DNA of 64,000 nt from Flavobacterium sp. HSC-61S13 (GTDB taxonomy: Bacteria > Bacteroidota > Bacteroidia > Flavobacteriales > Flavobacteriaceae): NCBI RefSeq assembly GCF_024171535.1, contig NZ_JALJZV010000008.1, forward strand, positions 1 through 64,000, given 5' to 3'. The notes beneath the pieces were generated by a model. The model saw nothing but the letters and a program-made list of their open reading frames with translations, ran no database searches and was not told the origin of the DNA. The position numbers and the translations under genes are program-made. Positions 8,955-16,696 of this stretch are shown here, piece after piece (position 1 is the first letter of the stretch; every line of letters starts with the position of its first letter).

Positions 8955-9319
8955 TTTTTTGTATGTTTTTTTTATTTTTCTACGGGTTTGACCCATACAA
9001 CAATTCGTGTTGAGATCTCGCAATTGAGCTCATGTGATTTTTCAAATATAGCAAGCTTAGACGAAAAATGATAAATCTAATTACAATAAAAATGTATAAA
9101 GTTGATTATAAGGGTATTGAGTTTTAATAGACAATCAGCTCTTGAAATAGTACTGCAATGTACTGCAAGTGGTACGGTAAAATAGGGGGTTGTAGAGTGA
9201 GTATTGTTTCCACAATGTGAGGTTATTTACAGCTAAAATTTAATTATATTTAATTTTTGTTGTTAATATATCTTGTATTTTATAGTTATTTACCTATATA
9301 ATTATGTAATGTGTTTTTA

Positions 9320-9346
9320 TTGGCACGGCGATTGCATATATATTTA
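9320..9346 (+). promoter_or_regulatory. Candidate Bacteroidota promoter of the 129-aa lipoprotein
   Basis: A TTGG (9320-9323) lies 15 bases before TATATTTA (9339-9346), which is one base off the -7 consensus TAnnTTTG. The spacer is somewhat shorter than the usual 17-23 bases, so this is tentative. Confidence 0.4.
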
Positions 9347-9370
9347 CAGTAACCTTAAAAAATACATATC

Positions 9371-9760
9371 ATGAAAAACTCAATCAAATCTATTTTTAAA
9401 TTATTAGGAGCTGTAGTACTTACTGTTTTTGTGTTGTCTGCATGTAGTAAGGATGACGACCCAGCGGATAATGACTTATTCGTAGGAACCTATAAAGGCC
9501 ATGTAACTTATATTACAGATGGCGAAAATATCGATAAAAAGGATGGAACCGTTCGAGTAGTTAAAGTCGGTAACAATTATAATTTTGTATTTTCCGATAA
9601 TATTCCTGATATTACAGGAGTGGAATTTGAAAAGAAAGGGGATAATTCGGTGATTAATATCGGATCTAGCGATACGCACTACATTTCGATTGACAACAGC
9701 AAATTGGTTATTGCGTATGCCAAAGACGGTAAAGTTTGGACAGCCAACGCAAATAGATAA
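9371..9760 (+). CDS. Small lipoprotein, 129 aa
   Basis: This is a predicted outer-membrane or periplasm-anchored lipoprotein: a 24-residue signal ending in the lipobox LSAC (Cys about residue 25), then an acidic KDDDPADND spacer typical of Bacteroidota surface-exported lipoproteins, then a beta-rich domain of about 90 residues with no recognised family. It is a single-gene unit with a candidate promoter (9320-9346) upstream and, downstream, a branched RNA structure and terminator. No function can be assigned. Confidence 0.82.
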   Translation: MKNSIKSIFKLLGAVVLTVFVLSACSKDDDPADNDLFVGTYKGHVTYITDGENIDKKDGTVRVVKVGNNYNFVFSDNIPDITGVEFEKKGDNSVINIGSSDTHYISIDNSKLVIAYAKDGKVWTANANR

Positions 9761-9769
9761 GTAAAATAC

Positions 9770-9852
9770 AACCTATTTTAGGCTCTTTTAGAGCGTCATC
9801 ACAACCTAATAGTTGTGATATTAGTAAGGGAAATACAAATATAAAATAGGTT
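9770..9852 (+). ncRNA. Predicted three-way-junction RNA in the lipoprotein 3' UTR
   Basis: Three perfect stems nest without conflict. The outer stem of 11 bp pairs 9770-9780 with 9842-9852. Inside it, a 5-bp hairpin pairs 9782-9786 with 9790-9794 over a TTT loop. A second hairpin of 8 bp pairs 9798-9805 with 9812-9819 over CTAATA. The remaining 3' strand (9820-9841) is A-rich. A rho-independent terminator follows directly. The arrangement looks like a folded, processed 3'-UTR RNA or small RNA; I know no family that matches it. Confidence 0.5.
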
Positions 9853-9860
9853 TATTTAGA

Positions 9861-9891
9861 ACCCTCGTAAATTTTTTGCGAGGGTTTTTTT
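9861..9891 (+). terminator. Rho-independent terminator
   Basis: An 11-bp stem with one G-T wobble (9861-9871 with 9875-9885) and a three-base loop is followed by a T-run to 9891. It ends the lipoprotein transcript and any RNA carried in its 3' UTR. Confidence 0.88.
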
Positions 9892-9956
9892 GATTCTCGA
9901 AATTCTTTGTTCGAGATTATGAGTGCGAATTTCGAATTTCGAATCACGACTCACGA

Positions 9957-9987
9957 ATAAAAAAAGAAAGCGCTAATTTCTTAGCGC
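9957..9987 (-). terminator. Terminator of tatA
   Basis: On the minus strand a 7-bp stem (GCGCTAA with TTAGCGC, 9970-9976/9981-9987, GAAA loop) is followed by a TTTCTTTTTTT tract. It sits 25 bases past the tatA stop. Confidence 0.8.
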
Positions 9988-10011
9988 GTTTTGATATAGA
10001 AAAGAGTATGA

Positions 10012-10230
10012 CTACTCTGCTTTGGGCTGTTCTTCCTGAGCTTGTGCCGCAGCTTTTGCAGTTGGATTGTCCGTATCCTTAGTGGCGTTTTTAAACTCCT
10101 TGATTCCGGTTCCTAAACCTTTCATCAATTCTGGAATTTTTTTTCCTCCGAATAACAACAATACAAATGCAACAACTAAGATAAGTTCAGAAGGAGCTAT
10201 TGCTCCAAGAAATACTAAGGATGAATACAT
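10012..10230 (-). CDS. tatA: Sec-independent translocase subunit TatA/TatE
   Basis: The 72-residue protein has the TatA plan: a short N-terminus, one hydrophobic membrane helix (about residues 13-29), an FGGKKIPEL hinge, an amphipathic helix containing the GLGTGIKEFK segment, and a polar Ala/Gln/Glu tail. TatA oligomers form the channel for folded twin-arginine substrates in the inner membrane. No tatB or tatC is adjacent, as is common in Bacteroidota, where tatA is often a lone gene. Confidence 0.93.
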   Translation of the reverse strand: MYSSLVFLGAIAPSELILVVAFVLLLFGGKKIPELMKGLGTGIKEFKNATKDTDNPTAKAAAQAQEEQPKAE

Positions 10231-10258
10231 TGTAGAAGTAATTAATATTATAAAGTAA

Positions 10259-10627
10259 CAAATGTAAATTTTTACATGATTTTATCAAGTTTTCTTAAGA
10301 TTAATTTAACTCTACTGAGGTTATCGTATTTCAAACGGTTTCGGGTTGTTAAATTAAAAATAAATTAAAACCTTAATTATTTGTCAGAGTTTGAAGTTTT
10401 TTACTGTAGATACTGACGGTATTTGCGGCAAATAAAAACAAATGTTTATTTCATTTTTTTTTAAAAGAAAGGCTAAAATACAACGGCTTAACTGCGAAAA
10501 ATTGGCTTAATAGGCCCCGAATCACGTTAAATGATGTCGGGGCTTCAATAAGTTTAGGTAAAAAGAGGTAGCCAACCAACGGGCTGATAAAACATCAAAG
10601 GTACCGCACCGGCTAAGAGATTATAAA
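10259..10627. other. Intergenic region without a gene
   Basis: No supportable gene is present. The sequence is AT-rich at first, then contains a 7-bp G+C-rich inverted repeat (GCCCCGA with TCGGGGC) around 10513-10544, and merges into the remnant described next. It probably holds the tatA promoter. Confidence 0.5.
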
Positions 10628-10630
10628 TAG

Positions 10631-10768
10631 AGGGGTGGAATATGGAACTATTCAAAAACAGGCAGACCCATATACTGGTTTGCAGCACAACAGTCCTATC
10701 AAATAGGGGATAGAATGTGGCAACGGGGATACGATATAAAGGATGGCGAAGTACTTCAAAACCTTTAG
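10631..10768 (+). pseudogene. C-terminal coding remnant, 45 codons
   Basis: A 45-codon stretch in one frame, ending at a TAG at 10766-10768, reads like the true C-terminus of a protein (aromatic-rich; contains YWFAAQQSYQIGDRMWQRG and DGEVLQNL). It has no ATG start of its own before residue 44 of the fragment and an in-frame stop just upstream at 10628-10630. It runs convergently into the end of the gene at 10765. This is most simply the tail of a decayed gene. I cannot name the parent family. Confidence 0.4.
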
Positions 10769-11772
10769 TTTAAAGGCTTATTGGCAATCAATACGGTCTT
10801 TAAGTTTTTGGTCTCACTAAAAAATTCGAGGTGAATAAATTGATCCTTTGTACTAAATTCGATTTGTAGAAAAGTATCGTCGTTTTCACCAACTACTTGT
10901 ACCCATTGTGGTAAATAACCTTTAAATTCCTGTAAACACCATTCTAACGAACTGTAATTCATCTCCAGATTAAACGGTAAACCGGTGATTACGGAATCGT
11001 CAAGCGTATAAAAACTGTAGTATTCCAAACCGGTTTTCATTTTTACATAGAGTAGGCCAATGCTTTCATCGAGATTCCAACTGTAGTATTTTTCGCCTAC
11101 AGCGGTTTCCAATTCGTGAATTGTAGGTGTTTGTTTAAGTTTTTTGGTAAAATAATCAGCGTTTAATGGAAACGGAATGGTTTTGCCATTTTTGATCAGT
11201 TTGCTCAGATTAGCAGAAGTTTTTTTAACGGGTGGTTCTTCCATCATATAATCTGTAATAAAAGAATCGGAAAAATCAGCAGTTGCAGTGCTATCTTGGA
11301 CATCATAAATGTCTTTGATAATGGTCGCATCACTATTTAAAAATTCTTCAAGCTCTTTTTCGAATTGCCCTGTCGACTTAATTTGAGCAGCAGTTCTTTC
11401 TTTATTATCGTTGTTTAAAGCGCTTTCTAATTTGACGGTGATTTGGGAATAACCATCATCTAGGCGAAGTGCCTCTATATTCCAAGTGGCTTGAACCAAA
11501 TATTCTTTGGATTTTATGTTTTTTGAAACCGCATATTGATCCAAAGAGCGATCGCCTTGACGCGGATTAATTAAGGAGATATAGGTGCCTTGAATCTGAT
11601 CATCCATATATCCGTCGGTAATTCCGTCGTGTTTTAAGTCATGGGAAAAAGCATATACCAAATCCATAACAGCATCACTGTTTTTTGGAATTTTAAAACG
11701 AATGTTTTCTTGGGAAAATAGGGGTGAAGCGCAGGAGAAAGTGACTAATACGAGTAAACAGATTCTTTTCAT
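10765..11772 (-). CDS. Secreted protein of unknown function, 335 aa
   Basis: The protein starts with a signal peptide (about 20 residues, cleavage near LFSQ-EN) and is otherwise a soluble exported protein of 315 residues with alternating short strands and helices. There are no lipobox, transmembrane helices or recognised catalytic motif; a run of aromatic and acidic residues marks the C-terminal half. I do not recognise the family. It is a single-gene unit with lpxD upstream in the same direction, separated by the terminator near 11880. Confidence 0.8.
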   Translation of the reverse strand: MKRICLLVLVTFSCASPLFSQENIRFKIPKNSDAVMDLVYAFSHDLKHDGITDGYMDDQIQGTYISLINPRQGDRSLDQYAVSKNIKSKEYLVQATWNIEALRLDDGYSQITVKLESALNNDNKERTAAQIKSTGQFEKELEEFLNSDATIIKDIYDVQDSTATADFSDSFITDYMMEEPPVKKTSANLSKLIKNGKTIPFPLNADYFTKKLKQTPTIHELETAVGEKYYSWNLDESIGLLYVKMKTGLEYYSFYTLDDSVITGLPFNLEMNYSSLEWCLQEFKGYLPQWVQVVGENDDTFLQIEFSTKDQFIHLEFFSETKNLKTVLIANKPLN

Positions 11773-11864
11773 ATAGGGTTATTTGGTTATATTAATTGGT
11801 CGGGTTTAGCTTGAAAATCTTTATTGGTTTGTGAAAATTATTAATTTTCTTATACAAAATTAAT

Positions 11865-11897
11865 AAAAAAATCCTGCACGTATAAGTTGCAGGATTT
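11865..11897 (-). terminator. Terminator of lpxD
   Basis: A 10-bp stem (11869-11878 with 11888-11897) over a nine-base loop is followed on the minus strand by a T-run. It lies 30 bases past the lpxD stop. Confidence 0.85.
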
Positions 11898-11926
11898 AGG
11901 ATTATAAATAAGTACAGTAATAAACT

Positions 11927-12916
11927 TTAGTTGGAGACCATTTGCTTTAATTTGGCCCATTGTTTCAGTGCATTTCTCGCTTCAACAGCAGGATATCCCA
12001 ACATGGTTTTTCCAGCTGCCACATCACCCGTTACTCCTGATCCGGCACCGATCACGGCACCATCTCCAATGGTCACGTGGTCTTTGATAGAGGCGCTACC
12101 GCCAATCATAACCTGATTACCCAAGGTTACAGAACCAGCTAGACCGCTATTTCCTGCCATGATACAAAAACGACCCAAAACACTATTGTGTCCAATTTGT
12201 ACAAGATTGTCAATTTTACAACCATCACCGATGATAGTAGCACTAAATTTACCGCGATCCACACAAGAATTCGCTCCAATTTCTACGCTATTTCCAATGA
12301 TCACATTTCCAATTTGAGGTATTTTGACCAATCCGCGTTCCGGACATGGACGAAATCCAAATCCATCTGCTCCAATAGTCGCGTTGGGATGAATAATACA
12401 ATCCTTCCCTATATGACAACGTTCTCTAACGGTAGTTCCACTCCATATAACAGTGCGGTCACCTATAGTGCAATCATCCAATATCGTAACATTAGGGTAG
12501 ATAGTTACATGTTTTCCCAAAACAACTTTAGGTCCAATATAACAACCCGCTCCAATACGAGAACCTTCGCCTATAATCGCCAAGGGATCAACCACAGCAT
12601 TAGGGTGGATTTCGGTGTGAAATTCAGGACTAGATGGGGCAAATAATTCTAATACCTGTGACATGGCTAAATCGGCATTTTTTACCTTAATAAAAGCACG
12701 ATTATCTCCAGGTACAATAGAAATATCTTCATTAACAACGGCTACACAAGCTTTGGAAGTGATCCAAAGACGCTCGTACTTCTTGTTTCCGATGAACGAA
12801 ATTTCAGTATCACAGGCGCGTTCCAATTGCTCTGGAGCTTTGATCATTTGCAGGGTGTTGCCAACGATAGTGCCTTTTAGAACATCATTGATTTCTTCAA
12901 TGGAATATGATTTCAT
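11927..12916 (-). CDS. lpxD: UDP-3-O-acylglucosamine N-acyltransferase (LpxD-type)
   Basis: The 329-residue protein has an N-terminal uridine-binding domain (about 1-100), a left-handed beta-helix of hexapeptide repeats (about 105-290) and a short C-terminal helix. The active-site histidine is H243 in DNLVQIGHN, and the surrounding GFGF and SCVDRG segments are LpxD-like. The enzyme adds the second acyl chain in lipid A synthesis in the cytoplasm. It stands alone here, not beside lpxC/fabZ or lpxA, so it may be a second copy; a related sugar N-acyltransferase role is possible. Confidence 0.85.
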   Translation of the reverse strand: MKSYSIEEINDVLKGTIVGNTLQMIKAPEQLERACDTEISFIGNKKYERLWITSKACVAVVNEDISIVPGDNRAFIKVKNADLAMSQVLELFAPSSPEFHTEIHPNAVVDPLAIIGEGSRIGAGCYIGPKVVLGKHVTIYPNVTILDDCTIGDRTVIWSGTTVRERCHIGKDCIIHPNATIGADGFGFRPCPERGLVKIPQIGNVIIGNSVEIGANSCVDRGKFSATIIGDGCKIDNLVQIGHNSVLGRFCIMAGNSGLAGSVTLGNQVMIGGSASIKDHVTIGDGAVIGAGSGVTGDVAAGKTMLGYPAVEARNALKQWAKLKQMVSN

Positions 12917-13320
12917 TTATTCTTTTGTTGATTTGTTTTTCAGTTGCCAAATAAACAAATTAAACATTATATCTCCTAATTTTGTGTAGTTATAAAATGG
13001 TGATCTTATTATTATCGTAAAAATAGAATAAAATATTTGCTGTTTTTCTTTGGTTACTGTAAGAACGAAGTATTAAAATTAAAATTGTTGCAGGGATGTT
13101 AAAGTATGGGGGGAGTGAGCGCTGGAACAGTATATGTTGACGATAAGCTCAATAAAATCAGGCTTTTAGCTAATATGTTAAAGTTTGAGTAAAATTGTAA
13201 TCAGCTTCACTTAACCACCAAAGCTACCCTTTTTTATTTTGACAGTTGCCACTGCAAGTTATAGTATATGTTGCTGTAAAAAGGCGACTATTGATGCTGA
13301 TATAGACGGGTGATATAACT
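12917..13320. other. Intergenic region without a gene
   Basis: About 400 bases of mostly AT-rich sequence separate lpxD from the OmpA-type lipoprotein gene. It should contain the lpxD promoter. A minus-strand frame at 13224-13481 overlaps the OmpA gene and is a shadow; no other coding sequence can be supported. Confidence 0.5.
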
Positions 13321-13356
13321 AAAAAAAGGTTGCCTCGCTTTCGATGACAACCTTTT
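13321..13356 (-). terminator. Terminator of the OmpA-type lipoprotein gene
   Basis: On the minus strand an AAAGGTTG/CAACCTTT stem (8 bp or more) encloses the loop and is followed by seven T. It lies about 35 bases past the gene's stop. Confidence 0.82.
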
Positions 13357-13389
13357 AAATGTTGAATGAATGAATAAAAAAATTGCGAA

Positions 13390-14421
13390 TCAATTGATTT
13401 TAACCAATTCGACACGACGGTTTTGAGCTTTATGTTCTTCCGTATCGTTGGAAAAAAGCGCTTTAGTCGCTCCAAATCCATTTGACTTTAATCGGGAAGA
13501 AGTTATTCCATGTTCGACGAGATAACTCAATACAGCTTGAGCTCGTTCTTTGGATAATTGTATGTTTTTTTGTGGATCACCGGTGTTATCGGTGTGGCCT
13601 TCAATAGAAAGCTTTAAGGTGCCATCTGCTTTTAAAAGTTGTATGATTTGATCGGCTACTTCACGTCCATCTTGTTTTAAGGTAGCTTTATTCGTATCAA
13701 AGTTGATTTGCAACACGGCTTTACCTGTTTTATCGATTTCTGCCTGCATGTGCTCAGCGGTGTATTTCTCAATCGTCGGCACGAAATCTTTTAACTCCAT
13801 AATGTAAATCGTCCCTAAAGATGTGTTGGATTGCACGGTCACTAAATACTTCTTACCCTTATTCTTAAAGGCATAAACACTAAATGGATAAGAATCGCTG
13901 ATACTGGAAAAGCGGTATTTACCATCATATTGATTGTCTTTTAGTCGCTCTTTAGTGAGGTCGTTACGAACTATTTCACCAGCGAATAGTTTCTTTGCTC
14001 CAATCTCATCGAGATACGTATAAATGTTCTTATCAAAGTAACGATTGTTGTACGGTCCACTATTGAATTCAAAAAACAGCATACCCAACTTACCTTCCGA
14101 GGGATAATATTGTCCTTCACCGAAATAATTGACCATTTGTTCGTATTCAAAAACCTGTGTCAATCCATTTTCCTCTTTTTCAATCGCTAATCCCTTGGGA
14201 GCTTTTATAAAAGGAAAATTCCCAATGTCTTCTAAGGCAGGAATATCAGACCAGTCCAATACCATATCGTTAGCAACCGGGCTCGAAACTTCCGTAATTT
14301 CTGCTTGCGTGCTCGGGTGCACAGCAACGGAATCCGTCAATGCAGCCTCGCTTTCTTTTTTATTGGAATTGCAGGCAAAAAATACCAAACAAAGGATGAA
14401 TAGTAAGTATGTAGTTTTCAT
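13390..14421 (-). CDS. OmpA-family lipoprotein
   Basis: The 343-residue protein begins with a lipoprotein signal (lipobox FFAC, Cys about 17). A middle domain of about 200 residues is unrecognised. An OmpA-like peptidoglycan-binding domain occupies about residues 230-343, with the motif IEGHTDNTGDPQKNIQLS, a conserved SKERAQAV helix and the closing QNRRVEL segment. It should tether the outer membrane to the cell wall. It stands in a single-gene unit with its own terminator. Confidence 0.9.
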   Translation of the reverse strand: MKTTYLLFILCLVFFACNSNKKESEAALTDSVAVHPSTQAEITEVSSPVANDMVLDWSDIPALEDIGNFPFIKAPKGLAIEKEENGLTQVFEYEQMVNYFGEGQYYPSEGKLGMLFFEFNSGPYNNRYFDKNIYTYLDEIGAKKLFAGEIVRNDLTKERLKDNQYDGKYRFSSISDSYPFSVYAFKNKGKKYLVTVQSNTSLGTIYIMELKDFVPTIEKYTAEHMQAEIDKTGKAVLQINFDTNKATLKQDGREVADQIIQLLKADGTLKLSIEGHTDNTGDPQKNIQLSKERAQAVLSYLVEHGITSSRLKSNGFGATKALFSNDTEEHKAQNRRVELVKIN

Positions 14422-14623
14422 ATAATAAAAAGGATAGCACTAATTAGTATTTTCTATTTTAAAATCGGGTCAAATATAATAATTTATAAAACAACTTTTG
14501 TTAAAAATAAGATTTTTTTATAACTATATGTTCTTAATTCATGTATATAACAGTTGTTTTGTGACTGTTTGGGAAAATAAATTGCAAATTGAGGCTTAAA
14601 TGGACATTATAATGCATTTTATG
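14422..14623. other. Intergenic region, no gene
   Basis: AT-rich sequence upstream of the OmpA lipoprotein gene; it probably carries its promoter. No other structure is convincing. Confidence 0.4.
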
Positions 14624-14660
14624 AAAAAAAAAACGCGCTATGAAATGTTTTTTCACAGCG
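14624..14660 (-). terminator. Terminator downstream of the sod operon
   Basis: A 10-bp stem with one G-T wobble (14636-14645 with 14651-14660) is followed on the minus strand by a tract of about ten T. It lies about 110 bases past the stop of the gene at 14774. Confidence 0.75.
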
Positions 14661-14773
14661 AGTTTTTTGATCTTTAAGGATCTATCGAGTTATTATATGC
14701 TGCAAACGAGGTGAGTTTCGAATATTTTCCGACCTAAATCGTGCGGATAACTCATTGCTTTCAATCGGTGAGT

Positions 14774-15166
14774 TCACGACTGTGCGACTTGACGTACAAA
14801 ATCATAGTAATAAACTACGGCTCTTTTTAACTCTCGTTTAATCTCCATAGGATCTAGGTCCTTGATTTTGCTTAGATGCAACAAATAGTAGAGGACTCTT
14901 TTTAGCATTTCTTCGGCCTTATCTTGCGCGTGTAAGGCAGACTGTGTATGTGCTATATTCGTACAAGAGGTAATATATATTTGAATAAACGGAATCCCGT
15001 TGCGCAAACAATCTTGATAATGATGGTTTAATACCTCTGCACGATAAAGTGCCTCTTCATAAGACAATAAGGCTTCCTGATAGGTGCACTTATGGAAGAG
15101 GTTATTGGATATGGTTGTTTTAATTTTCCAATGTGATTCTATTTGACTTATACAAGTATCGCTCAT
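14774..15166 (-). CDS. Small TPR-like protein overlapping the SOD gene
   Basis: From the ATG at 15166 the protein is 130 aa and almost wholly helical, with a tetratricopeptide-like segment (YQEALLSYEEALYRAEVL) and a second region AQDKAEEMLKRVLYYLL. I cannot name its family with confidence; it resembles the short helical proteins of unknown function seen next to superoxide dismutase or stress genes. Its start codon overlaps the sod stop codon (ATGA, 15163-15166), which indicates translational coupling and a linked role. The frame extends to 15217, but that start would lie inside sod. Confidence 0.78.
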   Translation of the reverse strand: MSDTCISQIESHWKIKTTISNNLFHKCTYQEALLSYEEALYRAEVLNHHYQDCLRNGIPFIQIYITSCTNIAHTQSALHAQDKAEEMLKRVLYYLLHLSKIKDLDPMEIKRELKRAVVYYYDFVRQVAQS

Positions 15167-15768
15167 AATGACGTTATTAAATTGTGGTTTGCAAAGTCCC
15201 AATTGACGATCTGCCAATAGCTTTCAACAAATTTCGGTCGGGCATTGCGGTGATCAATATAATAGGCATGCTCCCAAACATCTAAGGTCAATATTGCTTT
15301 TTTTCGGTGTGTTAACGGGGTTTGAGCATCTTTTAAAGCCAGTATTTCAAGTCGACCGAATTCATCTTGAACCAACCAAACCCATCCCGCACCAAATAAT
15401 TTTATGGCAGTGCTGGAAAATTGCTCTTTAAACAGGGCAAAACTGCCAAAATCCCTAATAATAAATTCAGCGATCAAACCCTTTGGCTCTGATCCTCCCA
15501 CAGGTGATAAACACTGCCAGAAAAAGCTGTGGTTCCAATGTTGGGCACTATTGTTAAACAATGCAGTGTTTTTTTGCTGATCGGCATGTTGAATGATCTG
15601 TTCCAGTGAAGCCGTCGCCAGTGAAGTGTCTTTGATCAGCTCTGCCAGATTCTGTACATAAGTAGCGTGGTGCTTGCCGTAGTGGTAATCAAAGGTTTCA
15701 GCACTAATCATAGGCTCAAAAGCATCGCGCCTAAAGGGTAATTCCGGTAATTGTAAGTCAATAGTCAT
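15163..15768 (-). CDS. sodB: Superoxide dismutase, iron-type
   Basis: The 201-residue protein is a Fe/Mn superoxide dismutase that converts superoxide to hydrogen peroxide and oxygen. Metal-ligand regions are visible: H in FDYHYGKHHATYV, H in AQHWNHSFFW, and the D and H of LDVWEHAYYIDHRNARPKF. The Gln before HWNH is the position that distinguishes Fe- from Mn-type enzymes and favours iron. The last gene of the operon overlaps it by four bases. Upstream lies a TTAGAC-TG-GTCTAA box next to the -7 element, which suggests control by a DtxR-family metal sensor. Confidence 0.93.
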   Translation of the reverse strand: MTIDLQLPELPFRRDAFEPMISAETFDYHYGKHHATYVQNLAELIKDTSLATASLEQIIQHADQQKNTALFNNSAQHWNHSFFWQCLSPVGGSEPKGLIAEFIIRDFGSFALFKEQFSSTAIKLFGAGWVWLVQDEFGRLEILALKDAQTPLTHRKKAILTLDVWEHAYYIDHRNARPKFVESYWQIVNWDFANHNLITSL

Positions 15769-15865
15769 TTTTGAGAATTTAATTTTGTTGATGTTAGTTA
15801 TAGGTATTAAAAGCTTGCAAACGAATCCAATTGAAAAATTAGATCAGCAGTCGTTATTAGTTTAG

Positions 15866-15892
15866 CAAAAATATAAAATTAGACTGGTCTAA
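15866..15892 (-). promoter_or_regulatory. sod promoter with DtxR-like operator
   Basis: On the minus strand TATTTTTG (15866-15873) fits the Bacteroidota -7 element TAnnTTTG. Directly upstream, between -33 and -7, is the near-perfect palindrome TTAGAC-TG-GTCTAA (15879-15892). Its half-sites resemble the TTAGG-type half-sites of DtxR/IdeR/MntR regulators. A bound repressor here would block transcription. The regulator itself is not in the window. Confidence 0.5.
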
Positions 15893-15998
15893 AAAAATAA
15901 ATAATTATTTTTTGTTGTAATAGACCATTATCGCAGCGATCAAGCTTGGAGTATTTGATTGCCAGTGGCGGGGTGGAAAATAAAACTTTGATATGGTG

Positions 15999-16024
15999 GT
16001 TGTCAGCGACAACGTTTATCTTTG
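15999..16024 (+). promoter_or_regulatory. xpt promoter with overlapping inverted repeat
   Basis: TATCTTTG at 16017-16024 matches the Bacteroidota -7 element exactly, 17 bases before the xpt ATG at 16041. Immediately upstream is a perfect inverted repeat GTTGTC-AGC-GACAAC (15999-16013), well placed for a repressor of purine salvage. No purine riboswitch was found; the leader is too short for one. Confidence 0.5.
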
Positions 16025-16040
16025 TGCAAATTTTTTTACC

Positions 16041-16610
16041 ATGAAACTATTAAAAGACCGTATACTTAAAGATGGCAAAAGCTTTGAAGGGGGCATATTA
16101 AAGGTAGATAGTTTTATCAACCATCAGATGGATCCGATATTGATGAAATCGATAGGCGTTGAATTTGTACGTCGTTTTGGACATTTACCGATTAATAAAA
16201 TTGTTACGATTGAAGCCAGTGGTATTGCTCCGGCTATCATGTTAGGGTATCTATTGGAATTACCCGTGGTTTTCGTAAAAAAAGCGGTCCCTAAAACGAT
16301 GGATAATATGGTAACCTCGTCGGTTTACTCGTATACCAAAGACAAAACCTATGATATTTGTGTCAGCCGTGATTTTCTTGGTCCCAATGATCAGGTGGTT
16401 TTTATAGATGACTTTTTAGCCAACGGTAATGCTTCTATCGGAGTATATGAATTGGTACAAAAGGCCGGTGCAACCTTGTTGGGGATGGGCTTTATTATTG
16501 AAAAATCGTTTCAATTGGGGCACAGTCGTTTACAAGAACTAAATATACCGGTGGAGTCTTTAGCGAGAATTAAGGAGTTGGGAGACAATAAAATTGTATT
16601 TGAACCCTAA
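16041..16610 (+). CDS. xpt: Xanthine phosphoribosyltransferase
   Basis: From the ATG at 16041 the protein has 189 aa, the normal length. It is a type I phosphoribosyltransferase that converts xanthine and PRPP to XMP. The PRPP loop [14 protein letters not shown] is clear near residue 124, and the N-terminal segment with [16 protein letters not shown] is characteristic of Xpt and not of Hpt or Apt. The frame extends upstream to 15993, but those codons cover the promoter. It ends at a strong terminator. Confidence 0.95.
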   Translation: MKLLKDRILKDGKSFEGGILKVDSFINHQMDPILMKSIGVEFVRRFGHLPINKIVTIEASGIAPAIMLGYLLELPVVFVKKAVPKTMDNMVTSSVYSYTKDKTYDICVSRDFLGPNDQVVFIDDFLANGNASIGVYELVQKAGATLLGMGFIIEKSFQLGHSRLQELNIPVESLARIKELGDNKIVFEP

Positions 16611-16634
16611 CAATTAGCTGGAATATAATTGAAG

Positions 16635-16667
16635 AAAGAGTTGTATCAGCTGTACAACTCTTTTTTT
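16635..16667 (+). terminator. Terminator of xpt (bidirectional)
   Basis: An 11-bp stem (16635-16645 with 16653-16663) is followed by a T-run to 16667. On the opposite strand an A-run mirrors it, so it can also end the convergent MocR gene. Confidence 0.88.
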
Positions 16668-16696
16668 ATGTATTAAAGATAGGGGCAACCTGTGCT

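Noticed and set aside
12188-12646. 152-aa plus-strand frame
   Set aside because: Shadow of lpxD; composition rich in Ser/Thr/Asn as expected from the reverse of hexapeptide codons.
13224-13481. 85-aa minus-strand frame
   Set aside because: Overlaps the OmpA lipoprotein's C-terminal domain in another frame and crosses its terminator.
16025-16040. Purine riboswitch before xpt
   Set aside because: Only 16 bases separate the -7 element and ATG; too short for an aptamer.
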